Below are positions 13,564-24,500 of a stretch of 64,000 nucleotides of DNA, one piece after another. A program made the position numbers and the translations under genes. Under the pieces are notes generated by a model that was not told where the DNA came from, ran no database searches, and saw only the letters and a list, made by a program, of their open reading frames with translations. Numbering within the stretch: the stretch's first letter is position 1; every line of letters begins with the position of its first letter. Origin of the DNA: Sipunculus nudus (taxonomy: Eukaryota > Annelida > Sipuncula > Golfingiida > Sipunculidae); contig CM049313.1 of assembly GCA_026874595.1 (NCBI GenBank), forward strand, positions 43,988,659-44,052,658. Direction: 5' to 3'.

Positions 13564-16120
13564 GTAGGTTTCCGTTGCTATTATTATATTCCCTTTTTAA
13601 TATTTCACTGTTCTATTCTTATCACACAATCTGTAATTTTTAAGCAAATGAGAATATGGTAACCACAATTGAGTAATGTATAGTCTTGTTACTGCCGTAG
13701 GTTCAAACATTGTCTGTGGGGAGAAATCGGAATATATCCATTGTCTGCTAAGAGGTATCGGAATGTAATAGTCAGCACACAGGTATCAGATTATAACCAT
13801 TTGCAGCGGAGAGGTATCGAAACATAAACATTGTCTGCAGACAAGCATCGGATTCTAAGTATTGTCTGTGGGCAGGTATCTGATTATAAGCATTGTCTTT
13901 GGAGAAAGAACAGATTCTAGGCATTTGCGTAGGGGTATCAGAATATAACCATTGTCTGGACTATCGAATTAAAATTATTGTCTACTGACAGAAATCGGAT
14001 CATAACTATTGTCTGTAAGAGATATCGGATTAGAAGAATTGTTTTGGGACAGATTTTTGATTATAAGCATTGTCGGGGGACGTGCTGGATTATAAGTATT
14101 GTCTTGGGAAAGGTATCGGATTATAAGCATTCCCTGGTGACAGATTTTGGATTATAAGCATTGTCTGCAGACAGGTATTGGATTATTAGAATCGTCTGTA
14201 GAGAGGGATCGGATTCAAAGCATTGTCTGCGGACAGTATCAGATAATAAGCATTGTTTGTTGACAGTTACCGTACTATAACCATTGACTACGGTAGGGTA
14301 TTGGATTAAAAGCATGGTCTGTGCACAGGTATAGGATTATAAGCATTGTCTGCGGAAATGTTTCGAATACTAAGCTTTGTGTGCGGTCACGTATTGAATA
14401 ATTACCATTGTCTAAGGGTAGGCATCTGATTTAAGCATTGTGTGCGGACAGGTATCAGCTTTTAAACCATTGTCTTTGTACAGGTATTGGATTATAACCA
14501 TTGTCTGGGGACAGGCATTGAATTATAAGCATTGTCTGTGAGCAGGCATTGAATAATAAGCATTTTATGGGAGCAGGCTTTTGATTATAAGCATTGTCTG
14601 TGGAGAAAGATTGGATTCTAAGCATTATCTGCGGACAGGAATCAGAATATAGCCAATTTTCTGAGGACAGTAATTGAATATAAGTATTTTTTGGGGACAG
14701 GTGTCGGATTATAAGCATTGTCTGGGGACAGGTATTGGATTATAAACATTGTCTGGGGACAGAAATTGGATTATTACCATTGTCTGAGGACAGATATCGG
14801 ATTATTACTATTGTCTAGAGAAAGGTATCGGATTATTACCATTGTCTGGGGACAGGTATTGGATCATAAACATTGTCTGGGGACAGGTATTGGATTATTA
14901 CCATTGTCTGGGGACAGGAAATTGATTATAACCATGGTCTGGGGACAGTAATTGGATTTTTACCATTGTTTGAGGACAGGTATTCGATTATTAGCATTGT
15001 CTGGGGACAGGCATTGGATTATTACCATTGTCTGGGGACAGTAATTGGATTATTACCATTGTCTGAGGACAGGTATCGGATTATTACCATTGTCTGTGGA
15101 CAGGTATTGGATTATAAACATTGTCTGGGGACAGGTATTCGATTAATACCATTGTCTGGGGACAGGTATTGGATTATAAACATTGTCTGGGGACAGGTGT
15201 TGGATTATAACCATTGTCTGGGGACAGGTATTGGATTATTACCATTGTCTTGGGACAGGTAATGTATTTAAAACGTCTGGGGACAGTAATTGGATTATTA
15301 CCATTGTCTGGGGACAGGTATTGGATAATTAGCATTGTCTGGGGACAGGTATTGGATTATTACCATTGTCTGGGGACAGTAATTGGATTATAACCATTGC
15401 CTGAGGACAGGTATCGGATAATTAGCATTGTCTGGGGCCATGTTACTGATTTTAAGCATTGTCTGTGGACAGACAAGAGATTGCAACCGTTCTGTGCGGA
15501 CAAGTATCGGATTATATGTATTGCCTGCAGATAATTGCACTGGACTAAAAGAAGTTTTCTCTATAGAAAAAGATATATTTATGGATATTTTTGTATTTTA
15601 TAATTTTATATATTTATTTAGTTACCCACCAATGCCTGTGTTTTGAATAAAATGTCATACTCTATAAAGTCTCTGTTAGGATTGTGTAATCATGTAATGA
15701 TCATATAGCCTCTAACAAACTCAATGCCTAACTGTTTTAGTCAATGTATATCTCGCACCTAAATTCATCAATTCAATCATTATATTAAAATGAGTGTCAG
15801 AAATGTTAAACACTGAAATATAAAAGGCCCAAATTGCCATATATCTAATGACATGGTCAAATTTACAATTTCATTTTCAGCAACCAGCATGTTATATCTT
15901 AACATGTTGCAATAGCTAGTGTTTAACTCACCGGATTTACAGACTGAACATTATATTTACTTTTCTGACCTATTTTGTACCATTGTTTAAATTACATGAT
16001 CAAAATTTAACCATGATAAACTTGTATTCATTGCATACATTGCAGGGATGCTGCTTTTTTTCAAAATTCGTTTATATTTATGTATGGTGTAAATTCGATG
16101 TATTAATCTCTTCATTCTAG
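13564..16120 (+). other. Sacsin intron splitting the HEPN domain
   Basis: The donor is GTAGGT at 13564 and the acceptor TTCTAG ends at 16120; the phase-0 join restores EWVCFKCHQ followed by AAEKALKAAQ, the expected HEPN helix. About 1.85 kb of the 2.56 kb is the minisatellite listed separately. The last 570 bp is plain AT-rich sequence with no other feature. Confidence 0.9.
13690..15535. repeat. 31-bp minisatellite, about 60 copies, inside the sacsin intron
   Basis: The unit reads approximately ggattattaccattgtctg followed by gggacaggtat. Copies are divergent at the left (13.7-14.6 kb) and nearly uniform at 14700-15460. The unit is 31 bp, so the three frames are used in turn and three units encode 31 residues. 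This explains the long spurious open frames here, such as 14718-15262, which are not genes. The array ends near 15535. Confidence 0.95.
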
Positions 16121-16413
16121 GCTGCTGAAAAAGCATTAAAAGCGGCCCAGTTCACTGTGGATGCCAACTTGTTCACGCTAGACCATAATGTGATTACCGC
16201 AGCAATCTCATTGGATAATTCTTCTGTTCTTGAACCTACACGGGAACTGGATAATCTCCTAGGTGGCTCTGCCAGAATGCGCTACCCAAACCGTTGTGGT
16301 GACAGTATCCCTCATGAAGTGTACACTGATGCCATGGCAGCACGTGCCCTGACACTTTCGAAGAAGATTGTGGAGCTATGCAAAACTTTTATTCAGACAA
16401 AGACACGAACAAG
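16121..16413 (+). CDS. SACS: Sacsin, HEPN exon
   Basis: It begins after TTCTAG in phase 0 with AAEKALKAAQFTVDAN and continues through a helical segment (DNLLGGSARMRYPNRCGD, then LSKKIVELCKTFIQTK). These match the C-terminal HEPN domain of sacsin, including the RYP(N/D) stretch seen in the human protein. HEPN binds nucleotides and dimerises in sacsin. The donor is AAG/GTAGCT at 16413/16414. If it is not spliced, the frame ends at TAG 16415-16417, two residues later; splicing adds the tail exon at 17803. Confidence 0.9.
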
Positions 16414-17802
16414 GTAGCTATCATTCGTTTAACCATTCATGTATATCAGATATTAACGAAAACTTAATGGATTTTAATGCATATTCAATGTTTGAAATGA
16501 GAATTTCCCCTGTTAATGGGTTGACATGGGTTCCCTTTGTGGTTGCAGATCCAGAATATGGTATGTCAGCGACTAAAAATTTTGGCAATGTATAAGCAGT
16601 CCAAAATTGACTGTCATGTTATGATTTTATTCTATATGTTCAACCTTCGATGTTCAAATTTCCTTATATACCCTAAATACACAATATTACAATTATATAT
16701 TTATATTTTCATCCAACCTAAATGGTAAATGACATTGCAAATAAAAAGGAGCTCATTTTTTCAAGGCTTGGTTTTCAATATTTGATAGTACTTGGAGATC
16801 ACTCATTGGGCGGGAACTGACAAGTCCAATTTTGGTACTGCTAGGAAAGATTAAGATATGGGTTCGCGCTTTCTGGTGTTGACATCTTTATATTCGAGGA
16901 ATCTGGGTACTGAGGGTGAAAGTTTTTTTTTAACTACTGAGGGAACTCGAAACTCCTATGAAACATTGATGTAGGTACGTACTCTCTGGTGTTGACATCT
17001 AGTTGAGGCTAGGAAAGCAATGGTAGGAGAGTAGGTCCTCTGGAAATGCTACCATCTGGGGGATTTCTGTAATTCTAATAAAGTAACTGAAGTAGATACC
17101 AGTTCTCTGGTTTGGTATTTAATTGGATAATTTGGTACTGCAAGAAGATATATTTATGTTGGTACGGGCTAACTGGTGCTGGCATCTAGCGGTTTAATTT
17201 GACACTGATAAGAAATGTTTGAAACCACATCTCCTGGATATATTTGATGCTGGTGATAGTATTGATGTGGATGACATCCCCTCTCCAGTGTTGGTATATT
17301 TGAACAAGATTTTTTTTTATTTACGGTAACTCGCGAATTTGCTTATTAGCTCCATCTTGTGTTCATTTAGTGAAACACATAACGTTTGAGTAAGGCATCA
17401 AAAGTGGCTTATTCCTTTGTATATTTTGAGTGGATCACCAGCAGAGATACATAAAGCTTCATTACGTTGAGTTGCAATATGCTTAAAGTTAACGGTTTAT
17501 CTAAAAGATAGATATCTTTGACTTTTAAGTTTAAAATACTATATGGCACTGATAAGCCAATGGGGGAGTTACAATAAATAACAATAATCTTGTTCTAGTT
17601 GAAGAAATTGGTACCTTTAGGAACTGCACCCCTAGAGGTTTATTTTTTATTTAAATAATATTTGGGACATTGATTGGATATGTCTTCTCCGATTGCTCAC
17701 CAGATGCAAAACACAATGCCTGTTTATCATGTTTTTTATTTTTCTTTTTGGAGCTCTTAATAACTTGTTAATTAAGCTTAATGCTTGTTGATTGATTTTC
17801 AG
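16414..17802 (+). other. Last sacsin intron with a degenerate tandem repeat
   Basis: The donor is GTAGCT and the acceptor is ATTTTCAG at 17802. At 16780-17310 a loose repeat of about 100-150 bp recurs, marked by 'ctggtgttgacatct' and variants (ctggtgctggcatct, ccagtgttggtat). No other feature is seen. Confidence 0.7.
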
Positions 17803-17899
17803 TGACCCGGATCCAAACAGAAACTCATCCAAACGGCCAGCAGATGCGCATCCGGGTCCTTCTGGGTGTAAACGAGGCCGCATGTCCAGTCCTTTTTAA
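17803..17899 (+). CDS. SACS: Sacsin, terminal exon with a basic tail
   Basis: After ATTTTCAG, the single base t completes the split codon AG/T (Ser). The frame then stays open for about 31 residues to TAA at 17897-17899. The tail is hydrophilic: SDPDPNRNSSKRPADAH, a Pro/Gly stretch, then CKRGRM and a final SPF. The two basic clusters (KRP and KRGR), about 13 residues apart, look like a bipartite nuclear-localisation signal, though this is only pattern-based. I know of no such extension after HEPN in human sacsin. The exon rests on splice signals, phase match and an open frame; a transcript would settle it. Confidence 0.72.
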
Positions 17900-18002
17900 A
17901 AGAGCCTGAACTGCATTATATCAAAGCGTTCGCACCAAGTAAATCTATTGTGATATTATATCTAAACTGTATGTGATGCTTAATATCAAGCATGACACTT
18001 CG

Positions 18003-18008
18003 AATAAA
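18003..18008 (+). promoter_or_regulatory. Candidate poly(A) signal for sacsin
   Basis: An AATAAA lies about 105 bp after the terminal-exon stop, a sensible 3' UTR distance. The surroundings are AT-rich, so chance occurrence is possible. Confidence 0.4.
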
Positions 18009-18264
18009 TAGGCGTTCATATATCGGCCTACATATATTGTCATGTCATAGACTTTGCATAAATAATCCCCCATATGATATCTTTAGATGTATCTTTGAGA
18101 ATTCCTGGTTGTCACTCAATTCTAGGTCATCCAGGATTTCCAGAATATAGAACAAGTAATAATTCATATTCATGCAGAAATGTATGTGCTTATGAAAAAC
18201 ACGATTTACAGGGAAAGGTGTGCTTGTTTGCATAGGACAGATGTTATAAACTCTTATAACAACA

Positions 18265-18465
18265 GTGTTGTATGTAAATACATTTAACAACATTGCTGAA
18301 ACCAACCTTTTTAACACGATAGTGTTGTATGTAAATACACTCTTTAACAACATTGCTGAAACAAACCTTTTCAACACGATATTGTTGTATGTAAACACAC
18401 TCTTAAACAACATTGCTGAAACAAACTTTTTTAACGCAATAGTGTTGTATGTTAAAAACATTATA
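18265..18465. repeat. 60-bp tandem repeat, just over three copies
   Basis: Units start at 18265, 18322, 18382 and 18442, each with gtgttgtatgtaaa, then aacaacattgctgaaac, then a TTTTTAACAC-like end. Periods are 57, 60 and 60 bp. A multiple of three gives open frames on both strands that are not genes. It lies just downstream of the candidate sacsin poly(A) site. Confidence 0.9.
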
Positions 18466-18954
18466 ACACAGCGTATATATTGCATATATAATACAGGAAA
18501 ACTGTGTATTTAAGTATGTGGTCTGTGTTAGGGGAACCCATGTGTCTCAGAACCACACGATAATTTACTTGTGTAGTTATTTAGATATTTTAAGATCTGG
18601 CTCATTAATGTATGCATACTGTAGATTATGTATGTAAACAATGTACACTGTATGTTGAGAAGACATGAGGTTGAATACATGTCAATATTGTATCTTGTTC
18701 TTGATTTCACTTTTTAATACACAGGGCGGCAGATAAGCCGAAGTTCCAAAGAATTATTCATTTATTCAGGCGAAGATATATGTACAGTGATGCATGAATA
18801 TTATGCATAGATGTGTGTGTGCCATCCATAATGTATTCATTATAATGGTCGTAATCGAATATTATCATATGTGTATGGATATATACAGATGCTTGTTGTA
18901 GTCATGTTGGTTCGTTGCATTAGATATACAAAGGAATTTATAGAACAGTTTACC

Positions 18955-19033
18955 ACGATGGGGGACCGAACCCCGATCTTTTCGATTTCGCCTCGGATAC
19001 TATGATATACCTCTGACCTACCGGTCCTCCCTA
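18955..19033 (-). mobile_element. tRNA-derived SINE head
   Basis: On the minus strand the segment reads GGAGGACCGG, then TAGGTCAGAGG (like a pol III A box) and, about 35 nt on, GGGGTTCGGTCCCC (a B box, GGTTCGNTCC type). This order and spacing are those of a tRNA-like promoter. There is no matching acceptor stem, so it is not a functional tRNA. The AT-rich sequence at lower coordinates would be the SINE body; its end was not found. Confidence 0.55.
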
Positions 19034-20074
19034 AATCTCACTGTGTACTTTTACACTTACGGAACCAGCAAAATGACGTCACCAGGGCGTCTACATATTA
19101 ATATGAGTGTGTGTGTGGTACTGATGTTGAACCTGATGACATGGCATTGCTATAATGATATAATTTGTAATATATACCGTTTGTAAGATGTTAGAAATAT
19201 ATTGGCCACGTGATGGCCAGCTATAACAGTAGCTACAAGTATATGAGGACACCATGAAGTGAAAATTTATTTATCGTATTCAGCTTTACTTGTTCAGGTG
19301 TACATTATACTAGTTTCCCTCTATTAAAAGTGAGCTATACATGAGCGTATTTATCTATGGACCAGTTTTATCAAGCTGTGTATATAGCTTCTGCGTAGTT
19401 GGTTTATATGTTGATAAACACATTGTTTGTTTCATCTTATCCTTGCATGTCATAACAAATTAAGATATCCACGAAGAAAAAGTTTGTGCAATGTTAAACT
19501 GAATTATAAAATGGATGAACCTATCGGTGATGACGATTCATATATACTAACCTATATAACAATGTTTACTCAGTGCAAAGGGTTCTGTTTGTACATACAT
19601 TTATATGCAGATTATTAATTTGCTGATGTAAACCAACAGCACGAATGCATTATTATATGTCGGGTGGCCATGGAAAATTTAGTCTATGTGTATGTAAAAA
19701 TTATCCCGCATTATCTTGTTATTATAAAATATATGTATACATTTAAACAGTTATACCATAACAAAGATCATTTGTTACAGGGAAAATATTAAACTGTACA
19801 AGATTGCATTACACAATATTTATGTGCAAACCCTGTACATAGGTATCCTTTGCATTCAGTTATGGCATGTATATATAATTATTCCCAAAACGAGGCTCAC
19901 ACGATGTAACAAAGTTAACTTGGTTAAGTTAATGGTTTATAATCAGACATGGTTAGCACTTATTCTGCTGATTATATATTCAGAATCCGTACGTAGTTTA
20001 ACATGTAACAATTGCTTAACCCATTGCCATGAAACTCAGTGCATGGGGTTTTGGACATATAGTCCAGGGATTCG

Positions 20075-20140
20075 GATATATGGGCCTTTGATCCGGATAT
20101 ATGGGCCTTTGATCCGGATATATGGGATTCGGATCCAGTA
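20075..20140. repeat. 21-bp tandem repeat, three copies
   Basis: The unit 'tccggatatatgggcctttga' recurs, with 'attcggatatatggg' at the left and 'attcggatccag' at the right as partial copies. Confidence 0.85.
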
Positions 20141-23100
20141 AGACGGTTTTGCCATGGTGGAACTAAATGGCTGTTACGTGTGCCAGTTAATCAATTTTAA
20201 TTTAGCATATAGGCCCTTTTGTGATTTGCGCATTTCAGTTTCATTGGTTCTTAATTTAAAATATAAAAATGTAATATAATATAAAATTGTGATCCAATTT
20301 ATGTGTATTATAATAGCTACTTCGAGTGCACATATGCAGGCAGATGCCTTTGGTGACATATAGTTATACTCGAAGTATTTAAATACATTCGGGGGTATAA
20401 ATATTAATAATACATGTTTGTATCTGGAGTTAATGTATGAAAATATAAAGAGCAAATACCAGAAATGCGTCTGTCTACCAGGAGTCTGCAAACTACTAGC
20501 ATTTTTATGTTAATGTCGGGGATGAGTAGGCGCTCAATTTAGTTAAATATCCGGTAAAAAGCTTTTGTTTTGTCTGTAATATTCGTTCTGTGTGAACTTT
20601 AAGTATGTGTGAGGTTCCATGGTCACGAGAAGGGACGGGTTTTGGAGCGGGAAAGATGAAATAAATAATAGTATTAAGAAGTATGATCGAGATCTTTAAT
20701 TTGTGGCCAATGGCCACCACCCTGAACACTGATTGTAAAATGCACTATTAAAGTGGGGATTGCGACATTAACTTTTGGCTATGCAGTTTAAAAAAAATAT
20801 GGTCTACATTTACAGATAATTAATCACCTCTATATGAAGACAATGTAGTGTTACTTGTAATGTCACATATTTATATATTATACTGTTATAGACTAATAAT
20901 AGTTCCCACTGATTTACTTTTTATAATATTATAAGTCCTCAACAAAGGACGGGTCGCTTATAACAAATATTCAGGAGTTTGTTCACACTTTTTGTACACC
21001 TGTTTAAAGGATTTATTGTAGTAACTTGGAGAGACTTGTCGAGTTTTTTTTAAGTTTACTTTCCTTGCGCAGTTATAAGCTAGATACGTTGTTTAAGTCT
21101 TTTGTCAGTCTGCTATAGTCTGTTCCTCCAATTTAGACCCCATCAGTTTTTGGAGATATTCATTTATATAAGCATTACCTGTCAGTTAATAAACCAGGTA
21201 CTCCGGCAATCATTTATTAAGAAAACACCGCCAGAGCTTACAAAGAGTTTGAGTGAAACAACATGGAATCTGAGAAAAGTGTTATTTTGGTCACGTTACT
21301 GAAGTGACAGGGTCAAGGAAACTTTTGATTAGATGATTAGAGTACTTGATACCAAAAACATGATAGAATATATCGCCAGCTAAAAGACCAGGAGGAAACG
21401 TCTATACAGTTGCAAAGTATGCATTTATCCCGTAACTGTTTCTTGCCTATATGATTGTGATACAGACCCCTCTGGTTATGCACAACCTGTTCATTTGACT
21501 TTAAATGTTATTCCTGTGCATCTTTTGTACTCAATGTTCTTGTCCATATTTCCTGTTCATCATTCTATATCATTGTAATGTGAAATATCATGCACATGCG
21601 TTTGAATCCTTACACTGCCTTAATGTTTGTTAAAAATAATTAATGTCAAGATATCCACCAGTGTCATATGTGGGATTAAAAACTGGTTATACCAAATATT
21701 AACTGTTACTGGTTGTCATAAGTTGAGAGAAGGTTATAGGTATGTATTTTAGTTATATGACCACGACAGGCTTTCTATTTTAGGATTCATTTAAGGATCC
21801 ACAATAGACCCCATCTTTAAGGATTCAAGGCCGCGAAAACGTATATCTTGTCTGTTAAAGATTATATCATTCGGTACATGGTCAACGATAAACTTTCATT
21901 TAGGAAAATTATAGTAGCAATTGTTAAATATAAATTACCACTGTGAATAAATATTTTGTTATTATTCTGTTCATATTGTTTCAGATTATTTTTCGTTAAC
22001 AAAATAAATAAACATTTGATCATTCAACGTTGTATGAATATATTGGAAAGGAAGCAAAATGGTGTAAAAGTGGAAAGAATTAGTATGATAGAAGGAATGG
22101 TTAAAATTTCACGAAAATAACCAGCACAGTGCACAAATGGAAAGTGACATATGAGCGTTTTTAGTGGAAGTGACAGAATAACGCTGACCATAAGTCATGT
22201 ACGTCACTAAAGTTACTACTCGATTGACAACTAGATAACTAATAATTAATAATGCGGCCTATATGTGCCCCCTAAAAAATAACTGGTGATTGAGTGTCTT
22301 GTTCATGTAACTGGAGGCCCTGGGTAAAGGTATTACTCTATAGTAAAGGTAAAAGATGAAATAAACTTCTAGTCAGAGTAGCATCATATATATAGTCACA
22401 ATATAAAATGTCATCATTTGAGTAGAGCAAAACGCAACATGAAAATTTTAAAATTTAAGGTAAGAACATACAGTACACATCTATAATTACTGAAGGATCC
22501 ACGTGTGTCTACGTAGGAATTGCAACAGACTTGCAATTAAAAAAATAGAACTTATATGAGACTTTTCGGTAAAGAAATATTATTAAAGTGGCTTTGATAT
22601 GTTTTATGGAACCATCATCTAAGACAGATAATACCATACAAGGTACTACAAATTAGAGAGCTAATTCTGAATAACCCCCAAGCATGATTTTGTTAAGTGT
22701 TTATAAAAAATTAAAACTATTCGATTAAACTAGTAGTTACCTTGTTTGATTCTTCAGTAGTCAAACTGCAGCAAAATATGACAATTGATATTAAAGTGAT
22801 AATTTAAGGGGTATTTTTCTCTTTTTAAATTGTCTTTTCCCCTACTAAATTGTGGCTTTATTTCCTGGGACATCTATTCCCAAACTAACATGTGACTTTA
22901 TTTCCAACCCAAGATTGTGACTTTTTGGTAATATCTAAGTTGAAATTCCGTATCCGTGTCTGGTCAAGTGGAAACACGGCCGAAGTTTCTAGACCGGTCT
23001 CGGACTTGAGGCCCTATAGTCTTGCAATTTATCCTGGTATTGACCCCGAGACGAAGAAAGTAAGTAGACTGCAAAGTTTTTGCACTACACTCCTGACACA

Positions 23101-24360
23101 GCGGTCACATTTCATCAATTATAATCCATTTTATGTCCACATGAAACGGATCACCAGGAATGGAATGCGAGTGTAGTCTGGTGGCAATTTAACAACGACT
23201 GCTTCGACAGGGTATAATGGGGCATTTTTGGGAACCTTAACTCTGGCCCATGAGCGGAAATGACAGTTGTTTCCGCATATATTCTTCAGGTCTCGGTCTA
23301 AGTTCCTTTCTGCTTACTCTAAGTGTGTTACTTCATTTAGTTTTGCGTGCAGTTTAATGATTAGTCAAATAAGAAAGGGCTTCCTGTTACCTATATTGAA
23401 AATGCACATATATTTTTATGATAAAACAATTGCAGATGAAAAGGTATGAAATTTTCATCAACACATGCATATACTAGTAGAAAGAACAAGGTATCGCGTT
23501 TTGAATTATATAATTATATATAAATGAAATATGGGGTCTACTTTTTATTTATTTTAAAAGAACGGCCTTTGTACTTAAAGTTTCCAGAATTTAGTTTATT
23601 AACAGAATCATTGCCTGTAACTGGATTTACCTTAGTGATTGAGTCATTTTTATATGTATCCATTAAATTTTCTTTTATTATTGTTTTATATTTCCTATTG
23701 TCTTGTACATATGTTTGTGAATACACTTCTCAGCTGTAATACACATAATAATGCCTACTAAACATAACAAAAAGACACATTTTGAACACTATTTATATTA
23801 AATGACAGTTCTTATAATTAAATAATATATAATACGTCTCAACTTCATTTATCAAAATGCCACCTGTCATGGTATTGTTTCCTTTTTCAGAATACCCGGT
23901 AGATATCAAATCAAATACATTAGTATTTTTAATCTTTGCTTATAGAATATTATTCTGTTGCCTGCTCTGATAAATAAGTATTGATTATATAAATAATAAT
24001 AGTAAAGCATATATAACTTCTAACACTAAAATTAGAATTGCCCCATAGTGGTAGTAGTGTTGTATAAAGCGACATTTGTATGTGTTAGGACTATGGGCTA
24101 TCTTATAAGTTCTCTATTGCCAGTGTTCAGAAAAGGTTCATACCAACAATTAATTCAAAAGCAACAGAATTGAGTTAATATTAAAAGAGCTCAGAACGAT
24201 AAAGCTCGTTGGATGAGAGCTGATGAAAATTAAATCACTGTAATGATACTGAAAAGTAGAGATTATACTTGTTCAGATTAAAATTCTGCACAGAATCTGT
24301 ATAACTAGATTTTGATTGCTACCAACTTTGTTGAACACCTTAACAAGATCAGTAAATGAC

Positions 24361-24500
24361 TTAGTCGACATTTGACAATATACATACATCTATATCATTA
24401 TCTAGCATTTCCCATTTGTTTAACAAATAATTGTTAGCTGAGATCTTGTGCAATATTTTAAAACTAAATACATCTCGTTTTGGTATCCAGACAAACTTTC
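24361..24500 (-). pseudogene. Possible LINE C-terminal remnant
   Basis: The minus-strand frame ends in a stop at 24361 and reads WIPKRDVFSFKILHKISANN, then YLLNKWEMLDNDIDVC. This resembles the (F/W)xF(K/R)LLHRIL-TN-xLxKxG(M/I)xD-xxC segment near the C terminus of many L1/Tx1-like LINE proteins. The adjoining frame upstream (IDWEKVISGS-like) fits the same region after a frame break. Decay is heavy and the call is tentative. Confidence 0.3.

Larger units (their letters stand above)
18466..24360. other. Gene-poor AT-rich intergenic DNA
   Basis: Apart from the SINE-like unit at 18955-19033 and the 21-bp repeat at 20075-20140, no coding, RNA or mobile-element signal was found. Short open frames are scattered and look like chance. 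Confidence 0.6.

Noticed and set aside
14718-15262. Two open frames of 77 and 129 codons
   Set aside because: They are the 31-bp minisatellite read through; the sequence repeats every three units and has no protein features.
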